DNA of 64,000 nt from Sclerotinia nivalis. Lineage: Eukaryota; Ascomycota; Leotiomycetes; Helotiales; Sclerotiniaceae. Each line of letters begins with the position of its first letter. Within the stretch, counting starts at the first letter, position 1. Location: contig JAPEIS010000008.1 in NCBI GenBank assembly GCA_029531795.1, positions 1,736,001-1,800,000 on the forward strand, in the 5' to 3' direction. Under the pieces are notes generated by a model. The model worked only from the letters and a program-made list of their open reading frames with translations. It was not told the origin of the DNA and ran no database searches. Positions 11,998 to 22,547 of this stretch are shown here, piece by piece. The translations under genes and the position numbers were made by a program.

Positions 11998-12761
11998 TTT
12001 ATTGTGATATTTTATTTCTCGTCTAGATTCCGTATCATTTATATGCGCAAAGCGCGGTAAATATGTGTGGAGGTTGATGGGCGATAATGTGATGTTTGTG
12101 GAGGGTTGTGGAGAGACTTGGAGAATTTCGTTGGTTGGATGGGTTTGGTGGAGGAATATGAGGATTGGTGTGAGGAATGTTAGGTAGTGAATTGTGAATG
12201 GGGGGGGGGATTTTCATGCGCTGGCTGGTGTTCTTCTTTTGCTGATATGAGTATATCAAATGATACTTAGTAAGTAGCTTTCGCAACCCGGTTCGGGGTG
12301 AGGTGAGGGGTACTACTGTATGCGGCTCATTCGATTTCTACTTCCCCTCTCTCAAATAACTTCTCGTTGTTTTATGATGTACGGGCAAAAGTAAGATGCG
12401 ATCAATACCTAAAGTTATATCCGTGTAATAATCTCGCGCTGAGTGTTTTAGAGGAGTAATATGTAAATGGGTTTGAGGTGATGTTGTTTCAATGAAAGGG
12501 ATGAGGTAAGCTTGAGCTTTGACAAAATTTGGAAATGCGGGGTTGAAAATGGTGGGGTGACGTAGATAGTATTGAAAGGAGTGACAAGATGTGGCGAATG
12601 AAATAAAATAAAACAATACGAGTGAAATTTTGATAGTTACTCACAGGGGATTCTAAATACTCATAAAGCTTATTAGAATTTAAAATATAAAAATATAAAA
12701 ATATATATAGAATAATAAAATGAAAAAGTTCAAAAATTCAAAAGCGAAAAATACTCAAAGA
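11998..12761. other. Intergenic DNA between the methyltransferase and the retroelement
   Basis: No gene is seen. It must contain the promoter of the minus-strand methyltransferase. The last 130 bp before the LTR are very AT-rich. Confidence 0.6.
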
Positions 12762-12766
12762 CGAAA

Positions 12767-12929
12767 TGTTACGGGTTCATCTCCCTTCACCTGCACGTGA
12801 TCATGTGTGCCTTAGGCACACATGCATACACTCACTTCTATATAGTCAGGTCACCTCCTTGATCTTCTTCTCCTCCTCGTAGTATAATAATAGATCAAAT
12901 CTATATATACCTTTTCCTTTATTGTGATA
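12767..12929 (+). repeat. 5' LTR (163 bp)
   Basis: Starts TGTTACGG and ends GTGATA, where the 3' LTR keeps canonical TGACA, so the terminal CA has become TA. It contains a hairpin, ATGTGTGCC-TTA-GGCACACAT (9-bp stem), around 12813-12833. It aligns without gaps to the 3' LTR with 22 differences, all transitions. Confidence 0.95.
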
Positions 12930-12938
12930 GTTTGTATT

Positions 12939-13151
12939 TATCACGGAGGCAGCAGACAGGATAACAGAAATCACTTTTATTGATAAGACGTAGCTCGAAG
13001 AGCTACGTTTCTATAGAAGGAACGGTTCCTTAAATACATTTATATGTAGCGCTAGCCCCGACCGGGGCTAGCCTACACTTATCCGAGGTCCGACTCCTAT
13101 GGGTCGGAACCCGAGCGGTCTCCGTATACCATATACGGGGGCCCCGTGACA
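12939..13151 (+). mobile_element. 213-bp hairpin-rich element, copy 1 (solo LTR or miniature element)
   Basis: Begins TATCACGGAG and ends CCCCGTGACA, forming imperfect 10-bp terminal inverted repeats, and is flanked by a perfect 5-bp duplication GTATT (12934-12938, 13152-13156). It lies 9 bp inside the 5' LTR of the chromovirus. It contains five consecutive hairpins or palindromes at 12988-13008, 13017-13031, 13045-13077, 13087-13112 and 13122-13138. It is visibly more GC-rich than its surroundings and has no coding capacity. It differs from copy 2 (36295-36507) at only two positions. The ending CCGTGACA is shared with the host 3' LTR and the TSD is 5 bp, so a solo LTR of another Ty3-type element is the simplest reading; a MITE is the alternative. 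Confidence 0.85.
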
Positions 13152-13427
13152 GTATTACCCTTTCAAAAACTTCGTCATTTTATAAAGTGATCTAGTCTTG
13201 CCAAATCATTTGCAGGCTTTTGTATCTATTTTCGACTACTTTCGTATCATCGTAACTCGTTTGCTTTTGTGCGGTTGTGTTTCTTATCTGCTTTTGTGTA
13301 GCTTCTGATCCCTGATTGCTTTTATACAATCGTATTTATTCGCAGACTTTTGTATTTGTTTTTGATTGCTTTTATGTAATCGCAAATTCCCTATCGATTA
13401 TTTTATACAATTGTAATTCTTTTTATA

Positions 13428-14267
13428 ATGACTTCCGGTTCTATATCTGTTGGTAATGCGATTTCTATTTCTATCGAAGGAATTTGTACCGAAATCCAAT
13501 AAATCTTCAGCCAATGGTCTACTATTATACAAATCCTAGCAGAATTGGATGCTCCAGTGATACCAAACCTCGTTGCTGATCCTAACGAACAAACTGTTTA
13601 CCTGAATCATATTTTCTTTATCATCGAAGATCGCTTTACTATTCAAGCTACCCATATCGCCACTTAAATAAATAAGATCGAAGAATTCAAAACAGAAAAC
13701 GTCAAGCTTCTTTACACTCTAACCAACAAGCAAACTTAGCTGGATACCGATAATACTACCACTAATCAGAAACCGATTATTCCCTATCAAACTCAGAAGA
13801 ACCCGTTCATTTTTAAAAGCGAAAGATCTAATATTCTTGCTCGACAAAAGGATTATCAATCCTAGAAATTGGATTTGCAACTCTATTGAATAATCAACTC
13901 ATAACTTTTTGCCTTCGAACAAAAGAAGATTAGTTATGCTATTAATCTTCTTGATAGTCAAATACAACAAAAACATATTATGGATATCATTAGATTCGTT
14001 AACAATCCTATTTGCTTCGATTCTGCTGTTTCGTTTTTGATCAAATTAGACAAATTATATATCTCTATAGATATCGAAAAGGAAGCCTTGTTCAAATTCG
14101 ACAAGCTTTCTATAAGTCCAAAGGAATCCTTTTCGGCTTTCTTCTTTACATTGTTTTATCTTGCTAACTTTTGCTACAAATCTGATCGTGAGATTGTTAA
14201 TGTAATAAAGCAAAAGATTACAACCTGTTACGATCACGCAACAGTTTCGTCAAAACAAGAAACCTAA
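13428..14267 (+). pseudogene. gag relic of the chromovirus
   Basis: From an ATG at 13428 the frame reads as a gag-like protein with several internal stops (TAA or TAG where CAA or CAG is expected), down to about 14267. The longest open remnant is 13980-14267. It has no intact zinc knuckle. Assignment rests on position between the 5' LTR and the protease and on general composition. Confidence 0.6.
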
Positions 14268-15159
14268 ACGGAGGCGTTCTCATTTCGAATCATCAGCGTA
14301 GGAACGTCATCGATCAGTTTGGAATGTTTAGTAAACAAGCTTCTTTGTATTGCTTATGAAAGGACAGGAATGGTGGCGAACTATAGGCGTTCTGATATCT
14401 CTTTATTGATTGAACTTAAAAGTAATAGTTTATTCATGATTAGAAAGGGTAATGAAAAGTTTGGCTACGGTTTTACGACTAATTGATTCTTTGCCTATGT
14501 GATCTTAACACAACCCTTCTTCGAACTTTGGTTATTGGTGATTCGAATCCCTGCACGATCGACGATGTTGATAATTGGTAAAAGAAATTCTCTATTTGGA
14601 ATCAGAATCTTCGTGACACTGAATATTATAACAAAAATTCTGATAAAGCATTTGTTGCTAATAATAATCTTATGGACTTTGATACAATGAAACAAAAAGG
14701 ACAATAAAAAAAGGATCTACAAAATAAAAAAAAGAAGTTTAATCCTACAATTTCTTGCAATTGTTATAGTAGGATCGGTTATCTTTAGATTGATTGTTAT
14801 GTTATTTATAATATCAATAGTAATCTTCTTTCTAGCAAACAAACTCTTATTAATACTTTTTCCAACCATAATACCGTTACCTCAACTAATCCGGCCTCTG
14901 ATCAATACACTACCGTTCCGGTTTTTCGAAGCGTTAATAGGTTTAATAATAATCGTAATAGATTTCGAGGAGGATATACTAATAATTGGGTACAAAACCA
15001 ATAGTATCTAAATCAGGTATAATGGCAAGGCTATATCGAGTTAGAGAAGGTTGTCTCTATATTTAGTTCAGTCAAGGAAAGTCCTGAATAGGGAAAAGAT
15101 TAACCTTTATGAAAAATAGCTCGTAGAGGAATACTAAGGGCAAAAAGGTAAATCGAGGA

Positions 15160-18100
15160 ATGGATAGAGATAAACCATTACAGCTCAATTTTATGAATAG
15201 CAAATCTCTACTCGTTAAAACCATTATATTCTTTGTGTATGAAAATCCCTTTATTGTTATAAGTCTCATTGATAATGGATGCTTTGGAGAAGTCTTTGTT
15301 GATCGTTTTTTTGTTTTCAAATACAATATTGAAATACAACTTTTACCTCACCCTCACGAACTCCGATTTGCCGATGGAAAGGTCGCTGATAGAATTATAG
15401 AATATTTTGTAATGGAAATCGCTATAGGGGATTATTATAAATATTGGTTTTTTTTATATCATTCAACTTTTATTAAAAATGCCGTTAATTTTTGGTTTAT
15501 CATAATTACAACGCTACAATTCTACTATCAACTGAACAGAGATAAGTTTAATATTCTCTTCAAACTATTGCGCTTCCAATTGCTTAGTGTATCATGATTC
15601 AGAGCCAATTATTGCACCAATGATCCCATCTTTGATCAAGGAACAAGAGGATCTAGTAAAAGTTACTCTACAATAGATCGTTGATACTATCGAACCTTTA
15701 AATAAATTCCTTACCGATCCTAATATAAAAGCTAAATGTACAGTTTATAAATACCGCTTTCCATATATCGAGGATTGTCTAAAAGACGATATCGATTGTT
15801 CATCTATTCAAATGCTTTCTACTTTTAAAAGAACTTTTTATAAAAAACCTTTTATTGAAGAGATACTAGATAAAGGTTATATATTATAATCTGACGATTC
15901 TTTTATTGACCTCGAATTTCAGTAGGGTCTGATGTTTGGTATGAATCATTATCAAACAAAGCGTTGCAGAGAACCAAATAATTAAGTACAGATGATTCTC
16001 AATTGTCCGTGTTCAAAATCGATCTTAAAGATTGCAGATCGGTGTTGATCTATTCACAATCCAAAAAACCATTTACCCTTGTTTTCTGTTGGGAAATTCC
16101 TTATACTTATTTACAAAGATACAAGTCCAAATATGGATGATATTCATTGGTTGCAAGTTTCTAGTTTTGTTTCGTTTTGTCAACAAGATAATGTTCGGGT
16201 TATCCGATTGATATAGAATGAATTGGATGCTGTATAGAAAACTGTTGAGCAAGATTATCTGCGATAGGTTATGTTGTCTTCGATATTTACAGAAGGGGAT
16301 TTTCGATCGATTTTACAAGGGTAAGGTAATATAACAAAGATGCTTTTTAGAACCCCATTATAACTTTATGATTTTATATATGATTGTTACAAGCTGCTCC
16401 ATTTGCAAAAGGTCTCTGAGGTTGATATCGATAAATTTTTAACCGGCAAATCTTTCCTTAGTGACGATCAAATATGATAAAGGCTTTCTATATAGTTATA
16501 AGACAAATTTCCTGTCTTCCTTTTATGTTATATAGATAAATTACTGTTTCGTTGAATCTGGGATTACAAAATTGAGTTGATGCTTGGTAAAAAGCTATTT
16601 TATTTCAAAAACCGCTTTTTATTGTTAATGGAGTTGGTAGTAATATGTAAATAGCTTAATAATAATCTTTTCAAAAGGTTCATTCGGGAATCGAAATCGT
16701 GGTGTGCTTTTTCTTTGTTATTGGCTATCAAGCTGAAAAAGGGGATCCGCATTTATCAAGATTATCGAGGACTAAATAATATTATTATAAAGAATTGTTA
16801 TCTATTATCCATCATTTGCGAAATGCTGAACGTTCTTTGCAATGCAAAAATTTACACCAAACTTGATATCATTGCAGTATTCAACAAATTGCGAATCGCT
16901 AAAGGGGATGAATGGAAAACTATATTCATTATTCGTTTTGGTCTTTTTGAATTTTTGATTATATTTTTCGGTTTTTGCAATATACCTATATCGTTCCAAT
17001 ATTATATCAATTATATACTTTTCAATGAGTTGGACAAGTATTGCATTGTATATCTCGATGACATTCTAATCTATTCCGATAATCCTGTAGAGTATAAAGA
17101 GTATATCTACCAAATAATTCAAAAGTTAATAAATACTGAATTACAGATTGATATTAACAAATACAAATTCGAAATCACAAAAACAAAATATTTGGATCTT
17201 ATCATTACAATCGAAGGTATCGAAATGAATCAAGAAAAGGTTACAGCTATTATATCTTGGGAATTGTTTTTATATATAAAAGATTTATAACGATTTCTCG
17301 ATTTCACCAATTTCTATTGATATTTTATAAAAGATTTTTCAAAGATTTGTTGCTTTCTTAACGATCTCTTGTAGAAGAATATTATATAGGATTGGACTGC
17401 AGATTATACAAAAGCTTTTGACGCTTTAAAAAGAGCTTTCACAATGGCGTTGGTTTTGGTATACTTTGATTATAGACGGAAAACTGTTTTGGAAACCAAC
17501 ACTTTCGATTGGGCTTCAGGAGGAATTCTCTCGCAATACGATGATGATAACGTTTTGCATCTAGTCGCTTACTTTTTATCTAAATATACAACAACGGAAT
17601 GCAATTATGAGATCTACGATAAAGAACTACTCGTTATTATTAAGGCAATAAAAGAATAGTGCCCAAAGCTCTAAAGCTTACAAAAGGAATTCAAGATTCT
17701 CATTGATTATAAGAACCTCGAATATTTTATGATTACAAAAACTCTCAATCAACAGCAAATACGATAATCTGAATTTCTATCTCAATATAATTTCTGTATA
17801 ATCTATCGATTAGGAAACAAAACTATTCGATCAAATGTACTAAATAGAAAACACAAAGATCGGCTATATCGCTCTGATCCAAACGATAAACATCTAAAGA
17901 ATCGAGAACGTGTTATCCTCTTTTAGAATTGTTTTGATAACGATCTTTATAAGGATTTGATTAAGCATATCAATTTGGCATCAATGGAGACAATAGTACC
18001 ATTCTATAACCAATCAATTGATGCTTTAATCGATGCAGCATATACTAGATCCGATATCGCAGATCAATTTATCTTTACTTTTAACAACCTATTGATGATT

Positions 18101-19348
18101 AAATGGCCAAAAGAGCATTGTAAAACCCTCCAAATCGCTATACAAGATTGTTCGGTCCAAAATAATAGAATTTACTACCGAGATAAGATTTGGGTTCCAC
18201 CAAACGATGAGCTCAAACTCCAAATTATCTATCGAACTTATTCTTCTAATCCTGCCGGCCATTTTGATCGAATTAAAATGATCGATCTTGTCTTTTATAT
18301 ATACTGGTGGTTTAATATACATTTGGAGATCGTATTTTACATAAAGGTCTACAAATTTTGTATTTGCACCAAATCGTCCAAATCGATGTCTCCCGGATTT
18401 TTGAAACCGTTGTCTATCCCTTTTCGCGCATGACCTAATATTTCAATCGACTATATTATATTGCTCCTGGATTGCATTCGTTATAATTCTACTTATAAAT
18501 ATATCTTGATAATAATCTATAGGCTAACCAAAATGAGACATTTCATCGATATATATACACTAACGATAGAGAAGTTAATCGATACTTTTATCAGTTGTAT
18601 CTATACACTTCATGGACTTTCGAACAATATCATTTCCGATTGGGGAACACAGTTTGTATCAGGATTTTGGTTATAACTTTCGGAGCAATTGGGAATTACT
18701 TTAAAATATTCTTCAGCTTTTCATCTTCAAATAGATGGTCAGATTGAACATATTAACTCAGTTCTGGAGTAGTATTTACGAGCTTTTGTTAACTATCATC
18801 AAAACGATTGATTGGATTGGCTATCCTTAACCGAATTTGTATTCAATAATTTGATCTCTGAAACAATTGATTGTTTGTCTTTCTTCGCCAATTACGGTTT
18901 TAATTTATACCTAAGTATTGAGCCTAGTAAACCTTGCTCACCGAATATAACTCTAATACAAAAACGGGAATTCTTTAAAGGTAATAGGATTGCAAATCGT
19001 ATGGAATATATTTTGGAGCAACTTTGTACTCTTGTATAACAAACAGTTGCTACTTATAAGGATTATACTAATCGCCATCGTTCTGATTCATCTCGTTATA
19101 TGACTAATCAGAAAGTCTTTGTCAATATCAAGAATATGAAGACTTTGTGCAAAACAAAAAAGCTAGATAATAAATGGATCGGCCCTTACGAGATTATCAA
19201 AGTTTATCTTTGTACTTGTTTTGTTCAATTGTCTGAGAACGTTAAAATCTTCTCTGTTTTCTATTATTCTCTTTTACTTCCAGCTTATACTAATCCTTAC
19301 TTCCTAGTTCAAATAACAATTAACGAATCAGAATCCCTGACTATATAG
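15160..19348 (+). pseudogene. pol relic: protease, reverse transcriptase, RNase H, integrase
   Basis: The order seen is as follows. An aspartic protease remnant (15160-15597) reads LIDNGCFGEVFVD at its active-site strand, with Asn in place of the Ser/Thr of the usual D-S/T-G. The reverse transcriptase (about 16715-17290) keeps YQDYRGLNN, the KLDI strand and the catalytic YLDD box. RNase H (17444-17659) has DWASGGILSQ and YEIYDKELL. The integrase has an HFDR-type zinc-region remnant near 18260, a core reading SDWGTQFVSGF near 18640, and a C-terminal GPY-like part reading KWIGPYEIIK near 19175. Multiple stops and frame changes separate the pieces. This is a non-functional copy; parts are identified by family motifs only. 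Confidence 0.85.
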
Positions 19349-19368
19349 GACAGAATTTTGAAACGGGA

Positions 19369-19567
19369 TGATGATGAGAATGAGCCTATTCAGAAATGGA
19401 TATTTGAAGGAGTTCTAGATAATCACAATGAAGATAATCATCATTATTTGATCAAATGAAGATACTATACACCAACTTGGTAATCAATTAATGATTTAAA
19501 GGGTAACGAGAAGGTTCTTATCGAATATTATCGTTTTCATTCAGAGAAACCAGGGCTACCAGTTTAA
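19369..19567 (+). pseudogene. C-terminal chromodomain relic of the chromovirus
   Basis: Downstream of the integrase C-terminus the frame reads KWIFEGVLDNHN, then HHYLIK-stop-RYYTPTW-stop-SINDLKG, then LIEYYRFHSEKPG. This has the shape of a chromodomain (E-x-V-L-D start, Y-L-V-K-W core, W-E-P-like stretch, I-x-x-F/Y helix). Both stops fall where the family has Trp or Gln/Glu. Chromodomains of this type direct integration to marked chromatin in related elements. Confidence 0.75.
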
Positions 19568-19862
19568 GTCCTAAAGCACTCCGACGCTACTATATTGTAA
19601 TCGGAACCACAGAATTTGCAATCGGAGTCATATAGTACGATTGCTACACTTACTCTACGAAGATCCATTCACATCAAGATTGTTCGTTTCGTTTAAAGAT
19701 ATATTATGTATTATAGCAATAAGGGATATAACATTATTAAAGGATATTATATGTTTTTTGTTTAGGGATCTAATTGAGGAAAGAGATCTGTATTTTTTCT
19801 TTATTTTTCTTTATTTTTTAATATCCATTTAGGATCAAATAGGTTTTTTGAGAAGAGGATAC

Positions 19863-20025
19863 TGTTACAGATTCATCTCCTTTCATCTGTACATAATCAT
19901 ATATACCTTAGGCACACATACATACACTCACTTCTATATAGTCAGATCACCTCCTTGACCTTCTTCTCCTCCTCGTAGTACAACAATAGATCAAACCTAC
20001 ACATACCTTTTCCCTTACCGTGACA
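19863..20025 (+). repeat. 3' LTR (163 bp)
   Basis: Starts TGTTACAG and ends CCGTGACA, directly followed by the target duplication CGAAA. Its 5' half carries 12 G-to-A or C-to-T changes relative to the 5' LTR; its 3' half looks unmutated. Confidence 0.95.
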
Positions 20026-20285
20026 CGAAAGAAGCAAAAGACGCAACCTTTGCAACCTTTATCGTTTATACTCATCAAAACAAAAAAAATCTAAAAATCA
20101 CCAGATTAGAAACTACAGCAAGAAATCAATCTTAATTCATCTATCTCACTAATATTATAGCCATGATAAGATCGTAACATATAGTCGAAAATCTCAGATG
20201 TAGCGCACATATTACACCTCATGATACTCAATCCGCCTAGAGCTACCTCATAGTTTATTACCAACGCCATACACGGCCAGCGCAT

Positions 20286-21554
20286 TCATTTCCAGTGATG
20301 GTCGCAGCCAAGAAATTTTCCGTTATTGTTAAATTGATAATCAATGAAGGCACGAGAGGCAGCTACGTGATTTGGGCGACAGACCATGGGACCTTTGAGA
20401 CTTTCAAGTTCTTCCGAAGTAAACAGATCCGCATCAGGAGTCGGAGAGTCTAAAAGAATCACAGAGCTTAGACGTGATATTTGTTCTTTTGAAAATAGCT
20501 TCTGTTCATTTTCTGAAGTGAACTGAAGGATAGATTTTGCCGTCCCCTCCTCGAATTGCTGGTGTGGCGATAGCGAACCGTTTCTAAAGGGAGGTATACG
20601 GGATTTCCATCCACACCCAAATCCCCAATAACCCATATATCTTCGCCACTTCTCGTCTTTTATGTCGAGACCGGCGCCGAGATTTTGCCATTTGGTGATC
20701 CTTATTGCCATTCCGCTCTCTCCATAGTCAACCGCATCAATTACGTAGTCGGTCCAACACTCGCAACACATCCTTATCTTTTGCATTTGTACATTTGCCA
20801 GATGTTTCGGCTTAAGTGGTAATATAAAGGCAGGAAACCTTGTTAGTCCTAAGTGTCGGCATATAGGGTAAAATGAAGTGTATGGCAATTTTTCGACGAA
20901 ATTATCCCGTCGACATCTTGGCAACAATGTCCATAGCTGAGAGCGTATTACAAGTTCCGAGCGTGTCTCTTCTATTTTTATAGTCGGTGAATGTGGTTTG
21001 CTAGTGACAATCTGAGCATCCGTAGATAGTAAAGTTATGCGCTCGCAGGAGGAGAGGTTGTGGTAGCCCGAATATTGGATTTTGAGGCATTTAAAAGCAT
21101 CAAGCGGAAATCTATTGATGTGGCGATACTGCATCATTGCCAATTGAACCTGAGGAAATGATATCTGTGATGTCCACCACCATTGCTTATCGTAAGGATG
21201 GACATATTTCCTGGTACAATTATGATGTTTTTCAAAAGGGCTTTGCCTTCCAGGCCATTTGACTGAGCTGATGGGATGAATTCGAATGCATGATTGGCAT
21301 ATAAAGTATTCATCCGGTGGAAGGTCTTTCTCCAAATATGACAGAAATGCCAAAATTTCATTAGTACCAGACTTTTGTATCTTTCGTAGACGCTCAAAGT
21401 ACTCTTCTCCGCCTTCTCCAGCTTCTCCAAGTAAAACTTTCAATTTTTTATTGCAAAGAGCAAGACATGCCGCAGATGAGAGTGACGCTTCGGATGCTAT
21501 TTGTGTAAGCAACTCATTAGGGAGCTTGAATATAGGTGGCTGTCCTTGCGACAT
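20286..21554 (-). CDS. F-box domain protein
   Basis: Single exon of 422 aa. The N-terminus (residues about 8-50) reads IFKLPNELLTQIASEASLSS, then ACLALCNKKL, a typical F-box that would bind Skp1 in an SCF ubiquitin ligase. The rest is the Cys-containing fungal type, with CQSC (about 88-91), CCEC, and a WQNLGAGLD-xxDEKWRRYMGYWGF stretch. These look like structural, possibly metal-binding, positions rather than a known substrate domain. Such proteins form large, poorly characterised families in Leotiomycetes; the substrate is unknown. The ATG is supported by the F-box starting immediately after it. The gene is divergent from a retroposon inserted about 115 bp upstream of the start codon. The frame is intact, so the copy is probably functional. 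Confidence 0.8.
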   Translation of the reverse strand: MSQGQPPIFKLPNELLTQIASEASLSSAACLALCNKKLKVLLGEAGEGGEEYFERLRKIQKSGTNEILAFLSYLEKDLPPDEYFICQSCIRIHPISSVKWPGRQSPFEKHHNCTRKYVHPYDKQWWWTSQISFPQVQLAMMQYRHINRFPLDAFKCLKIQYSGYHNLSSCERITLLSTDAQIVTSKPHSPTIKIEETRSELVIRSQLWTLLPRCRRDNFVEKLPYTSFYPICRHLGLTRFPAFILPLKPKHLANVQMQKIRMCCECWTDYVIDAVDYGESGMAIRITKWQNLGAGLDIKDEKWRRYMGYWGFGCGWKSRIPPFRNGSLSPHQQFEEGTAKSILQFTSENEQKLFSKEQISRLSSVILLDSPTPDADLFTSEELESLKGPMVCRPNHVAASRAFIDYQFNNNGKFLGCDHHWK

Positions 21555-21668
21555 TGTCGAAAACTGAGAGGATGGCTTTGATATCTGTTGTTGATATGGA
21601 TATGATGTCTATTTTGTTCAAAGGTGACTATTTTGTAGGTCTTGTGGATGAATAACAAGAGATGAATG

Positions 21669-22532
21669 GAGGACAAGACTCAACACCTGTACGCGGTGTC
21701 CTCTACGAACCTCCAGCTCTTTTATTTAATTATTAGAGTCTGCAGAGCTAAGTTTGAGTCATTTGATGGAGTCGTGGTGATTGGAAGAGGAAGAGGCACC
21801 CGATCGCGATGTTTTTTGCCTCCGAGTTGGCTGATGGCAAAGGCCAGATCTCGGTTTTTTGACAATCGCATTATCGGATTGTGCTTTCTACAACACTACT
21901 TTTATTACGAAACAAAGGACAACACTACCATCTACAACAATATACCACAAAATCATCTCCAAGATCCCTCTGGGGCATCGGGCGCGATTTATCAAATTCG
22001 GTTTTAAGGTTCAGGCCTTACCTCCTTCGATTCGAATCGAAACAACAACAATTCATATACTTGGAAGAGCTGTATGGAACGATCCGAGCTAATGATGTAT
22101 CTGCTATAGAATTCGGTGGAGGATATACTATATACAGGATTGGGGTACCTTGTAGGATCAATATCCCTATAGTTTGAAGGGTTCTATGAAGTCGATATTA
22201 GGCAAGGCATAACCGTTGGGAAGTTACGAATAGGACAAAGAGTTGATGTAAAGGAAGGTTATTTGGATTTGATTGATAGAGGGATCGGATTTGGAAAATT
22301 ATGAGTGTAATGCTTTGATTGGTATTTTTATTTTTATATGCGATGCCGTATAGAGGTCGGGCTTTGCTCCCCAGTATTAGTTTTCACTTCCTCCATCAAA
22401 AATATATACAAACCTGTATGCTATTTAGATAGTACTATCTATAGCCATCTGTTAAGAGCTCGATTGAGCTCTTAACCGTCCTAGATAGTCTTTGACTCAG
22501 TGTGGACGTTAATTAAATCAATCAATCAATCA
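21669..22532 (+). mobile_element. Retroposon with LINE-type 3' end and 15-bp target duplication
   Basis: The 864-bp insertion is flanked by an exact 15-bp direct repeat, AACAAGAGATGAATG (21654-21668 and 22533-22547). Its last ~160 bp (from about 22373) match the 3' end of the LINE at 35640-36756: a CCCCAGxATTAGTTTTCACTTC stretch, a stem-loop (22451-22476), a conserved GACTCAGTGTxGACG block and the tail AATTAAATCAATCAATCAA. Target duplication plus a short-repeat tail shows insertion by target-primed reverse transcription. The first ~650 bp show no reverse transcriptase or RNase H coding and are not explained by the other LINE copy. It could be a chimeric or non-autonomous element, or a diverged 5'-truncated relative. 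Confidence 0.85.
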
Positions 22533-22547
22533 AACAAGAGATGAATG

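Larger units (their letters stand above)
12767..20025 (+). mobile_element. Complete but inactivated Ty3-type LTR retrotransposon with chromodomain (chromovirus)
   Basis: The element is bounded by two 163-bp LTRs and flanked by a perfect 5-bp target duplication, CGAAA (12762-12766 and 20026-20030). Internal order is gag relic, aspartic protease, reverse transcriptase, RNase H, integrase, chromodomain. RT before integrase identifies Ty3/gypsy. A purine-rich tract (GAGAAGAGGA) precedes the 3' LTR. Every coding part is broken by stops and frameshifts. The stops are mostly TAG/TAA where Gln is expected or TGA/TAG where Trp is expected, as produced by C-to-T or G-to-A change. Total length is 7,259 bp, of which 213 bp is a later insertion at 12939-13151. 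Confidence 0.93.

Noticed and set aside
12338..12616. 92-codon minus-strand frame upstream of the methyltransferase
   Set aside because: No family features. The methyltransferase is complete without it.
12785..13150. A CRISPR-like or phage-type repeat cluster
   Set aside because: The organism is a fungus and the hairpins differ in sequence. There is no regular repeat/spacer pattern.
14530..14570. tRNA B-box-like GATTCGAATCCCTGC inside the retroelement
   Set aside because: No matching A box, anticodon arm or acceptor stem. It lies in decayed coding sequence.
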